A stretch of DNA of 64,000 bases from an uncultured Acetatifactor sp. GTDB taxonomy: Bacteria; Bacillota; Clostridia; Lachnospirales; Lachnospiraceae. Below the pieces are notes generated by a model. The model had not been told where the DNA came from. It saw only the letters and a program-made list of their open reading frames with translations, and did not search any database. The stretch's first letter is position 1. Each line of letters starts with the position of its first letter. The translations under genes were made by a program, and so were the position numbers. This document shows positions 33,916 to 41,827 of this stretch, piece by piece. Location: the NCBI GenBank assembly GCA_947627115.1, contig CANQUQ010000012.1, positions 1-64,000 on the forward strand, written 5' to 3'.

Positions 33916-35337
33916 CATGGAGAGCAGCATATCCAGTTCGTCCACGCTGAACACTCTGTGCACCGTGACATCCAGCCCGCAGGCAATGTGGGAAATCATT
34001 TCATCGTAGAATTTTCTTACCTCCACGACCTTGTATTTGTCCGGCTTCAGATAACATCCCAGACACAGCGCAGCCGGATCCTCCACCTTCATGCCCGGCC
34101 CGTCGTCCGCCACCTTCTGCGGAATGCTGACAGATACCGTAGTGCCGCTTCCCGCCTTGCTCTCCACATGGACAAAGCCCTCCATGGCCTTTACCATTCC
34201 GTATACGATGGGAATGCCCAGTCCCAGCCCTCTGGCCTTTCTGCTCCGTCCGCTGCTGGACTGGTAAAATCTTTCCGTGATCTTCTCAAGGCTCTGTTCA
34301 TCCATTCCGATCCCCGTGTCCTTCACGCAGATGCACAGATTGATCCCGTAAGGCTTGCTCAGCGCATAGACCCTGACATAGATCCCTCCTCCGTCCGTGA
34401 ACTTCATGGAATTGTCCAGCAGATGCTTTATGATCTTCTTGATCTTTTTACCGTCTCCGATGAGCATGGCGGGAATCTTGGCGTCTATGTCAAAGATCAG
34501 CTCCGTCCCTGCCTTTTGTCCCATCATACGATTTTCCACGATAATGTCGTTGACCAGCGACGAGATCATATACATATCCTCGCTGACCGCCACCTTGCCG
34601 GTGGAGATCTCCGTATAGTCAAGGATATCCTCGATCTGCCGGAACAGTCTGTGCCCCGCCTTCTGCACGGAGAGGATATTCTCTCTCTTTCCGGGATCCT
34701 CCTCATTTTTCAGCATGACGGCGGTAAGCCCCGTGACCGCGTTGACGGGCGTGCGCAGCTCATGGGACACATTTGTCAGAAAATCCTCCGTTCTGCGGTT
34801 CGTCTCCTCCAGATGGCCGATCCGCACGTCCATCTCTTTTCTCTCCTGGACGCGCCTGTCGGTCAAAAGCTTCGTCAGGCGCTGTGCCAGAAGCACCAGC
34901 AGGCAGTGCAGCATGATCCGGGAGATATTGAGCGAAGAGAATTCCACGGAGCCCTCCAGCACAAAGGCGATGTCGTAGAACAGCACCGCAAAGTAAACAA
35001 GCACACAGGGAAGGATCATACTGTACAGCCCTGCGGCAAAGTAGATCATAATGACACCGGTCATCACCGGCGCCAGATCGAAAAAGCTGGTGGCGTGCCT
35101 TCCGTAAAAGAAGTACGCTATCATTGTCATGGAAAAATACAGCCATTTCTTGACCGAATCCGAGACGTTTCCGAAAATATGTATGCCCCAGCCGACGACG
35201 AGTCCCGCCAGAAGCTCAAGCACCACCGGCATCTCCCAGCCTAAGAGTAGGGATTCCGCCGTCAACACGACCGTAAATAAAGTATAACAGATCAACAGTG
35301 TAAGGTACGATACCTGTTTATTCTCCCGATTGTTCAT
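33913..35337 (-). CDS. Membrane histidine kinase, N-terminal half of split hybrid kinase
   Basis: The 474-residue product has about six TM helices (residues 10-175), then HisKA with TNVSHELRTPVNAVTGL (His about 205). HATPase has N-box LLDNSMKFTDGGG, G1 VKDTGIGMDE and G2 RGLGLGIPIVYGM. The last 60 residues begin a receiver-like fold (CYLKPDKYKVVEVRKFYDEM) that is cut at TAA 33913 and continues in the next ORF. AGGTGGCAGG precedes the ATG. The core kinase is intact, so it may still phosphorylate other receivers in the cluster. It is 11 bp after the REC-HD-GYP gene. Confidence 0.85.
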   Translation of the reverse strand: MNNRENKQVSYLTLLICYTLFTVVLTAESLLLGWEMPVVLELLAGLVVGWGIHIFGNVSDSVKKWLYFSMTMIAYFFYGRHATSFFDLAPVMTGVIMIYFAAGLYSMILPCVLVYFAVLFYDIAFVLEGSVEFSSLNISRIMLHCLLVLLAQRLTKLLTDRRVQERKEMDVRIGHLEETNRRTEDFLTNVSHELRTPVNAVTGLTAVMLKNEEDPGKRENILSVQKAGHRLFRQIEDILDYTEISTGKVAVSEDMYMISSLVNDIIVENRMMGQKAGTELIFDIDAKIPAMLIGDGKKIKKIIKHLLDNSMKFTDGGGIYVRVYALSKPYGINLCICVKDTGIGMDEQSLEKITERFYQSSSGRSRKARGLGLGIPIVYGMVKAMEGFVHVESKAGSGTTVSVSIPQKVADDGPGMKVEDPAALCLGCYLKPDKYKVVEVRKFYDEMISHIACGLDVTVHRVFSVDELDMLLSM

Positions 35338-35348
35338 GAACCTGCCAC

Positions 35349-36386
35349 CTACATTTCCCGCATCTGATACTCCCTGTCCCCGTCGATCATATTCAGCATG
35401 ATCTCGGCGAACAGGGGATCGAACTGCGTTCCCTTACCCTTTTCTATTTCAGCGCGGACCTGCGCCTGAGGAAGCACCCCGCGGTAACTTCTCTTGGAGC
35501 TCATGGCATCGTACGCGTCCGCCACAGCAATGATGCGCCCCTCGATCGGGATATCCTCCCCCGCCAGCCCGTCCGGGTATCCCTTTCCGTCATATCTCTC
35601 ATGATGGGATCTTGCTCCGGCCACAAGCTTCGGGAACTCCGTAATGCTTTTTAATATCTTTGCCCCCATGACCGGATGGGTCTTGATGATATCATATTCC
35701 TCGTCCGACAGCCTGGTGGTCTTGTTGATGATGACATCCGAAATCCCGATCTTGCCCACGTCGTGCAAAAGCCCTACCATATAAATATCATCCTGTATCT
35801 GTTTGGGAAGTCCGGCCCGCCATGCGATCGCCCTGGAATATTCCGCCACTCTTATGGAATGTCCGTTGGTGTAAGCGTCCTTTGCATCGATAGCGCCGGA
35901 CAGGCACTTTACGATCTGCACGGAGATCTTTTCCAGCTTCTCATGCTGCTTCACCACTTCCCGCGTTTTTTTCTCCACTTCATATATAAGATTCTCCTGC
36001 AGGCAGGTAAGTTCCAGAATGTGCGTTACCCGCAGCAGCAGCACCTCCGGCACAAAGGGCTTTCGGATAAAATCCACCGCGCCGGCCTTCAGTCCTCTCG
36101 TCTCTGTTTCGCTGTCGTCATCCGCGGTGAGAAAGATCACCGGGATCTTGGCGGTATTCGTATTTTTTCTGATCTCAGCTATGGTCTCAAAGCCGTCCAT
36201 TCCCGGCATGTGTACATCCAGCAGGATCAGATCCGGGCGGTTCGTCAGAAGAAATTTGACAGCAGATTCCCCGGATTTCACACAGCTTGTGCGAAAGCCT
36301 TCCTCCCTCAATATGCGATTTGCCATTGTCAGGTTAGACGTGTCGTCATCTACCACCAATATCCAGCCATCCATAGCATCTGCCAT
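35349..36386 (-). CDS. Response regulator with HD-GYP domain (c-di-GMP phosphodiesterase)
   Basis: The 345-residue cytosolic protein has a receiver at 8-125 (VVDDDTSN, acceptor Asp in LILLDVHMPGMDG), a short coiled coil, and an HD-GYP domain at about 150-335. The domain is shown by GHSIRVAEYSRA, GLLHDVGKIGISD, HPVMGAKIL, and the HHERYDGKGYPDGL motif that gives the family its name. HD-GYP enzymes hydrolyse cyclic di-GMP; all metal and GYP residues appear intact. It is first in the minus-strand signalling operon and could answer the kinase directly downstream. It stands back to back with the AgrC-like gene. Confidence 0.9.
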   Translation of the reverse strand: MADAMDGWILVVDDDTSNLTMANRILREEGFRTSCVKSGESAVKFLLTNRPDLILLDVHMPGMDGFETIAEIRKNTNTAKIPVIFLTADDDSETETRGLKAGAVDFIRKPFVPEVLLLRVTHILELTCLQENLIYEVEKKTREVVKQHEKLEKISVQIVKCLSGAIDAKDAYTNGHSIRVAEYSRAIAWRAGLPKQIQDDIYMVGLLHDVGKIGISDVIINKTTRLSDEEYDIIKTHPVMGAKILKSITEFPKLVAGARSHHERYDGKGYPDGLAGEDIPIEGRIIAVADAYDAMSSKRSYRGVLPQAQVRAEIEKGKGTQFDPLFAEIMLNMIDGDREYQMREM

Positions 36387-36564
36387 CCTTTCGCGCCGGA
36401 TCCTCCCGCTGAAGACCTTCCCGGCGCTTTTCTCATTAACCTAGCAATTTTAGCAATTCTTACAAAAGCTTTCAATAGAATTTGCGCGAAATGCACTTTA
36501 TGAGCGCAAGTGGAATATCCCTGACAAATCAGGGCTTTCGACCGTTTTGCAGGCGCAAACGGCA

Positions 36565-36594
36565 TTGACACGCCCCCGTTGTCTCCTGTATATT
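36565..36594 (+). promoter_or_regulatory. Promoter of the AgrC/AgrA-like pair
   Basis: TTGACA (36565-36570) and TATATT (36589-36594) are separated by 18 bp, about 70 bp before ATG 36666. Confidence 0.7.
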
Positions 36595-36665
36595 ATTAAA
36601 TGGTACGGGCTGGTTAAAACACAAGCCCGCAACGCATACTTTTACAGAAATCCGGAGGTATTCCC

Positions 36666-38030
36666 ATGGTCCCGGCAATCCTGCACGGCCTGATCGGCTT
36701 CAATTTACAGCTCCTGCCCTGCGCCTTTTTCTGCGTCTACCCTTTTCTGGATTCTTTCCGCTATTCCAGAAAACGGACGATTGCCGTGAGCATCGGGATC
36801 ATAGCCGTTATGTCCGCCGTTTTTACCTGCCTGTACACGGCCGCGGACATTCCCTCTGGAAAATACAGCTCCTATCTTCCGCTCAATCTGATCTTCCTGC
36901 TGACCGTCTTTCTCCTGACGGCCGTTTATCTGTTCTGTATCCGGGCGGAAATGATCCATAAGTTCTTTACTGTCACTCTGGTGCTGAACTACGGATTTCT
37001 GGTCTCGTACATTTCACAGTGGTTCCTTGAAGATGTCTATCTGTATGACGGCGGCGTCCTGATCTCCCTTTCTCTGGCCACCGCTGTCCTGTTCTTCCCT
37101 ATGCTGAGATTGATGCGGTTCGCCCGCAATGCCTTTGACAGCGGAATCGAGCAGAACGTCTGGAAATGGTTCACATTGATTCCCGGAATCTTTTTTGCGG
37201 CACTCCTTTTGTTCTTCCAGATCCCCGTAAGCGTCGGCTGGCCGTCGGACCGGATATTTTCCGTCTTTATGCGGTCCATGAGCATTCTGATGTTGATCGT
37301 CTGCGCGGTGATCCTTCGCATGATGCGGGAAGTGCGGCGGCAGGCAGAGGAGTACACCTCCATGAAGACCGCCGTCAACACTTACAAGCTCATGGCCAAA
37401 AGCACTGACAAGGAGCGCGAGATGCGCCACGAGTTCCACCATCACATGGCCGCCCTTTCCATCCTTCTCAGGAACAGGGATTATGACGGCGCCGTAAGCT
37501 ACCTGGACAAGATCTCCCAGGTCAACGTAGATGCCAACGCCAGAATCTACACGCCCCATGTGCTGCTCAATTCCATACTGTCAGAGTATGAGGAGCGCGC
37601 CCGGGAGGCGGGGATTGCGGCCGAATATTCCATTCAGGTGCCAAATCCCGTATACATGGACGATCTGGACCTGTGCCAGTTCATCTCCAACATGCTGGAC
37701 AACGCGCTGGACGCCAATCTGCATCTGAGCGCCGATGTGCGGCGGTTTTCCCTGACGATCCGCCAGACGGGGAATTTTCTCTTCTTTCTCTGCGAAAACC
37801 CCTGTGACCCTGCCAGACTCAGACCCGAATACAACGGATTCGGCACGGAGAAATCCAATGAGTCCTGGCACGGCTACGGGATTCCCCTCATGAGACGCAT
37901 TGCGGAAAAATACAACGGGATCTTCCGCGCCGAGATCCGGGACAGCATTTTCACAGTCACCGCCAATCTCTGCACTGCCCCCCCACAACATGAAAGGAAG
38001 TCTGTAAATGTATTACATCGGAATCTGTGA
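36666..38030 (+). CDS. AgrC/LytS-type sensor kinase (GHKL)
   Basis: The 454-residue protein has six or seven TM helices (residues 5-225). A linker leads to the His box REMRHEFHHHMAALSILL (phospho-His about 259), then a GHKL ATPase with N-box FISNMLDNALDAN and a G2-like SWHGYGIPLMRRIAEKYNG. AgrC-like kinases usually sense peptides or other signals at the membrane and phosphorylate LytTR regulators; no AgrB/AgrD genes are seen here, so the signal is unknown. The last 23 bp overlap the LytTR regulator gene. Its own promoter lies at 36565-36594. Confidence 0.88.
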   Translation: MVPAILHGLIGFNLQLLPCAFFCVYPFLDSFRYSRKRTIAVSIGIIAVMSAVFTCLYTAADIPSGKYSSYLPLNLIFLLTVFLLTAVYLFCIRAEMIHKFFTVTLVLNYGFLVSYISQWFLEDVYLYDGGVLISLSLATAVLFFPMLRLMRFARNAFDSGIEQNVWKWFTLIPGIFFAALLLFFQIPVSVGWPSDRIFSVFMRSMSILMLIVCAVILRMMREVRRQAEEYTSMKTAVNTYKLMAKSTDKEREMRHEFHHHMAALSILLRNRDYDGAVSYLDKISQVNVDANARIYTPHVLLNSILSEYEERAREAGIAAEYSIQVPNPVYMDDLDLCQFISNMLDNALDANLHLSADVRRFSLTIRQTGNFLFFLCENPCDPARLRPEYNGFGTEKSNESWHGYGIPLMRRIAEKYNGIFRAEIRDSIFTVTANLCTAPPQHERKSVNVLHRNL

Positions 38031-38718
38031 CGACGAACCGATCTTTCTGGAAAATCTTACGGAAATGACAAAAAATATTCTGGCGGAAACCGGCATCGAA
38101 GCCCATATCCGCACCTTCCGCGGCACAGGGGAGCTGGAAGAATATCTGCGCACTCCCGACACGTCCATGGACCTTCTGCTCCTGGACATTCTGATGGAGG
38201 GGCAGAACGGATATGAGTTTGCCCGCAGGCTGCGGGAAGAGGGCAATCAGCTGCCGCTGGTCTTCGTCACCAATGTGATCGACTACGCGCCGGGCGGCTA
38301 CAAGGTGGAGGCTCTGGATTATCTCTTAAAGCCTGTTTCCCGCCGGGAATTGAAGGAGGTCCTTTTGCGCGCCTACCGCCGGTATCAGCATCAGACCGTA
38401 GTGCTGCGCTCTCCGTCCCACTCCGTCAGCTTTCGGGTGGACGAGGTGCTCTATCTCGACATTCACAACAAAGAGCTGGCCATCCATATTGCGGACGGAA
38501 GCATACTGCATATTTCCGTCCCCCTCAACTCTCTGATCTCCAAGCTGCCTCCGCAGCAATTTATCCGATGCTACCGCAGCCATATCGTTTCGCTGCCAGC
38601 CATCACTTCCATCTGGAGATACGGTATAGAATTAAAGAACCATGAGACGATCCCCCTCAGCCGTTCCTACTATCACGCCGTGCAGAACGCGCTGCTGAAC
38701 TGGGCTTCCTCACTGTGA
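38008..38718 (+). CDS. LytTR-family response regulator (AgrA/LytT type)
   Basis: The 236-residue regulator has a receiver at 1-120 (IGICDDEPIFLENL; acceptor Asp in LLLLDILMEGQNG; Lys in DYLLKPVS) and a LytTR DNA-binding domain at 135-235 with DEVLYLDIHNKELAIHIADG and FIRCYRSHIVSLPAI. Both domains are intact. It is coupled to the upstream kinase by a 23-bp overlap. Targets probably include promoters with LytTR-type direct repeats; I found none that I can assign. Confidence 0.9.
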   Translation: MYYIGICDDEPIFLENLTEMTKNILAETGIEAHIRTFRGTGELEEYLRTPDTSMDLLLLDILMEGQNGYEFARRLREEGNQLPLVFVTNVIDYAPGGYKVEALDYLLKPVSRRELKEVLLRAYRRYQHQTVVLRSPSHSVSFRVDEVLYLDIHNKELAIHIADGSILHISVPLNSLISKLPPQQFIRCYRSHIVSLPAITSIWRYGIELKNHETIPLSRSYYHAVQNALLNWASSL

Positions 38719-38738
38719 GGACAAATGTGCCGAATGAC

Positions 38739-38766
38739 TTGCCAAAAGGCAAAAAAACTGTATAAT
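38739..38766 (+). promoter_or_regulatory. Promoter upstream of the REC-GGDEF gene
   Basis: TTGCCA (38739-38744) and a perfect TATAAT (38761-38766) are separated by 16 bp. The spacer includes a small GCCAAAAGGC inverted repeat. Confidence 0.7.
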
Positions 38767-38792
38767 TAAAACTATTCAAGAGGACAAAGCTT

Positions 38793-40169
38793 ATGAAGAC
38801 GATACTTGTTGTAGACGACGACTATATGAATCTCGTGACGGTGCGTGAAGTCCTGAGCGGCGAATATAAGGTAATCCCGGTCAAAAAGGGACGGCAGGCG
38901 CTCTCTTATCTGGAGAACGGCACATGCGACGTGATCCTTTTGGATATCAACATGCCGGAAATGGACGGTTTTGAGGTCATGCATAAGCTTCGGGAGCTGG
39001 AGCACTGCCGCAGTATTCCGGTGATCTTCCTGACAGGCGACAATGACGCCGAGACCGAGACCCGCTGCTTTAAGGAGGGCGCCATAGACTTCATCGCCAA
39101 GCCCTTTGTCCCCGCCGTTATGCTGTCCAGGATCAGCCGGACGCTGGAGCTGGAACAGCTCCGCAGAAGCCTGGCAGACCGTCTGGAGCAGAAGATCCGC
39201 GAGGTGTCAGACATCAGGAGCAAGTCCAGCCAGGACGCCCTGACGGGACTGTGGAACAGAGAGTATACGGAGAAGACGGTGAACACCCTGCTGGAGGGCG
39301 GAGCCGACGACGCACTCCTGATGATCGACATGGATAACTTCAAGCTCATCAACGACAATTACGGGCATATCGCCGGCGACAGGACGCTGAAAATGTTCGC
39401 AGATACGCTGCGGGAGCTCTCCTCCGAAAAGGATGTGCTGTGCCGTATCGGCGGAGACGAATTTGTGGTGTTCGCAAGGGGAATGACCTCCAAGACCGAG
39501 CTGAGCAACTATGCGTCGGATATCATTCACGATCTGTGCGGGAAAATCCAAGCCTGCAAGTATGACACGGACACATCCGTGTCCATCGGAATTGCAAAAA
39601 CGCCGGAGGACGGCACGGAGTTCTCCAAGCTGTACAACGCAGCGGATAAGGCATTGTATTATGTCAAGCAGAACGGGAAAAATTCCTACCACTTTTTCAG
39701 CGACAGACTTGAGGCGGAGAACCGCCGCAGCGAAAAGACGGTAGATCTGAAATATGTGCAGGAGCTGATGAGCCGCGCGGACAGCGGCAAGGGCGCTTAT
39801 CAGATGGAGTTCGACAGCTTCCACCATGTATATAACTTTATCAGACGTTTCGTGGAGCGGGGCAACCGCGATGTGCAGACACTGCTGTTCACGGTGACGG
39901 ACAATGAAAATGACAGTCCCGATCCCGCCGAGACGGAGACCGCAGTGGAATTGCTGGAAAAATCCATATATTCCTGCCTTCGCCGGTCAGATATCTCCAC
40001 GCGGTATTCGGGCCGGCAGGTGATCGTCATACTAATCGACGCCAACAGGGAGAACGGCGATATGGTGGCAGAGCGTATCATCGGAAATTTCTTCCGGCTG
40101 TACACGGGCGGAAAGGTCCATGTTGATTACGGCGTTGCGCGCCTTGACGGCCGCGGAAATGTTTCCTGA
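38793..40169 (+). CDS. REC-GGDEF diguanylate cyclase with an extra degenerate GGDEF-like domain
   Basis: The 458-residue cytosolic response regulator has a receiver at 1-120 (VVDDDYMNL; acceptor Asp in VILLDINMPEMDG), a coiled coil, and a GGDEF domain at 150-310 with DALTGLWNREY and the intact signature RIGGDEFVVF. Diguanylate cyclases make cyclic di-GMP. Residues 320-455 look like a second, inactive GGDEF fold: the position of the signature reads RYSGRQVIVIL. It has its own promoter, and a solute-binding protein and the large hybrid kinase follow on the same strand. Confidence 0.88.
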   Translation: MKTILVVDDDYMNLVTVREVLSGEYKVIPVKKGRQALSYLENGTCDVILLDINMPEMDGFEVMHKLRELEHCRSIPVIFLTGDNDAETETRCFKEGAIDFIAKPFVPAVMLSRISRTLELEQLRRSLADRLEQKIREVSDIRSKSSQDALTGLWNREYTEKTVNTLLEGGADDALLMIDMDNFKLINDNYGHIAGDRTLKMFADTLRELSSEKDVLCRIGGDEFVVFARGMTSKTELSNYASDIIHDLCGKIQACKYDTDTSVSIGIAKTPEDGTEFSKLYNAADKALYYVKQNGKNSYHFFSDRLEAENRRSEKTVDLKYVQELMSRADSGKGAYQMEFDSFHHVYNFIRRFVERGNRDVQTLLFTVTDNENDSPDPAETETAVELLEKSIYSCLRRSDISTRYSGRQVIVILIDANRENGDMVAERIIGNFFRLYTGGKVHVDYGVARLDGRGNVS

Positions 40170-40268
40170 ACACCTCCGCCGGACCGGCCGTCAGGATATA
40201 CGGAAGCATATATAAATATGCACATACATAAGGTACATGCATAATGTACACCAGGAAGGAGAAGCAAC

Positions 40269-41738
40269 ATGTCAAAATCTTTTTTTCAAAAATCCCTTAA
40301 ATGGATCGGCATATCCGCCGCTGTCCTGCTGCTGGGCGGATGCGGAGGAAACGGCGCTAAGAACGTGAAGCTCGACCCCGACACCCCCACACAGATCACG
40401 ATATGGCACTATTACAACGGCTCCCAGCAGGCAGCCTTCGACCGGCTGGTGGAAGAGTTCAACCGCACACAGGGAAAGGAACTCGGAATTTATGTGACCG
40501 CCAACAGCCAGGGCAATGTGAGCGATCTGGAGAGCAGCGTGCTGGCAGCTTTTAATAAGGAAGTGGGCAGCAGCGAGCCGCCCGATATTTTTTCCTCCTA
40601 TGCAGATACCGCCTACTCCATTGACAAGCTGGATATGCTGGTGGATCTGGACGAATACATGACGCAGGAGGAGCTGGACACTTATGTGGATTCCTTCGTG
40701 GAGGAAGGCCGTATCGGCACAAACGGAGAGCTGCGCATTTTCCCCACCGCCAAATCCAGCGAGATCTTCATGATGAGCAAGACCGATTGGGAGCCCTTTG
40801 CGGCGGCCACGGGCGCTTCTCTGGACGATCTGGCCACTATGGAGGGCGTTGCGGAAACTGCCAGGGCCTATTACGAGTGGACGGATGCTCAGACGCCGGA
40901 TATTCCGGAGGACGGAAAGGCCTTCTACGGCAGAGATGCCATGGCGAACTTATTTCTGGTGGGCTCCATGCAGCTTGGGACCGAGCTGTTCCGGGTGGAA
41001 GACGGCAAGGTGACGATTCAGGCGGACGAGGCCGTCATGCGCAGGATCTGGGATACCTACTATGTGCCTTATGTGAAGGGCTATTTTTCCTCCTACGGAA
41101 GATTCCGCTCGGATGACGTGAAGATCGGCGAGATCATCGCCTATACGGGCTCCACCTCTTCCGCCAATTACTTCCCGGACGAGATCGAGACGGAGGACGG
41201 CACGAAGCAGATCGACTATATCATCCTGCCCGCTCCCATATTTGAGGGCGGCACGCCCTATGCGGTACAGCAGGGCGCGGGAATGGTCGTCACCAAGAGC
41301 ACGCCTGAGCGGGAATATGCCTCCGTTACCTTCTTAAAATGGTTCACCAGCGAGGAGAACAATCTGCTCTTCGGATGCACCTCCGGCTATATGCCCGTCA
41401 AAAAAACAGCGCTTTCCACGGAGATGCTGGATCAGGCCATCGCAGACAACGATCTGCAGGTGCCCGGCAAGACCTACGAAACGCTTGTCTCCTGTTTTGA
41501 AACGGCACAGACCGCAGATCTGTACACCAACAAAGCTTTTGACCACGGTGCAGACGCCCGCAGCGTGCTGGAATACAATCTGGCCGACAAAGCGGCCGCC
41601 GACCGGGAGACCGTCCTGGAGCGGATAGCTCAGGGCAGTTCACGGGACGATGCCTGCGCAGACCTGATAAGCGACCAGGCCTTCCAGGAGTGGTATACCG
41701 CCTTTGTCAGCGCATTGAAGGAAGCTGTCGCCCAATGA
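40269..41738 (+). CDS. Extracellular solute-binding lipoprotein (SBP family 1), no transporter partners
   Basis: The 489-residue protein has a lipoprotein signal peptide (lipobox LLLGGCGG, Cys about residue 24) and a family-1 binding fold. ITIWHYYNGSQQAAFDRLVEEFNRTQG is the usual first segment, and the C-terminal SVTFLKWFTSEENN is typical of sugar or oligosaccharide binders. AAGGAGAAG precedes the ATG. No ABC permease or ATPase genes are adjacent. The next gene, 89 bp on, is a hybrid kinase with an extracytoplasmic Cache domain. A role as ligand-presenting sensor component is inferred. Confidence 0.85.
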   Translation: MSKSFFQKSLKWIGISAAVLLLGGCGGNGAKNVKLDPDTPTQITIWHYYNGSQQAAFDRLVEEFNRTQGKELGIYVTANSQGNVSDLESSVLAAFNKEVGSSEPPDIFSSYADTAYSIDKLDMLVDLDEYMTQEELDTYVDSFVEEGRIGTNGELRIFPTAKSSEIFMMSKTDWEPFAAATGASLDDLATMEGVAETARAYYEWTDAQTPDIPEDGKAFYGRDAMANLFLVGSMQLGTELFRVEDGKVTIQADEAVMRRIWDTYYVPYVKGYFSSYGRFRSDDVKIGEIIAYTGSTSSANYFPDEIETEDGTKQIDYIILPAPIFEGGTPYAVQQGAGMVVTKSTPEREYASVTFLKWFTSEENNLLFGCTSGYMPVKKTALSTEMLDQAIADNDLQVPGKTYETLVSCFETAQTADLYTNKAFDHGADARSVLEYNLADKAAADRETVLERIAQGSSRDDACADLISDQAFQEWYTAFVSALKEAVAQ

Positions 41739-41827
41739 GAGCGGCAGCGTTCCTCGGCGACCGTCAGTATGGCTCCGATCTATAAAAGATAAGGCTCTGA
41801 TTTATATATTTAGATATTGAGAAGGAG

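Noticed and set aside
33517..35244. 575-codon ORF on the plus strand
   Set aside because: It lies antisense to the split hybrid kinase, is His/Arg/Gln-rich and has no recognisable domain.
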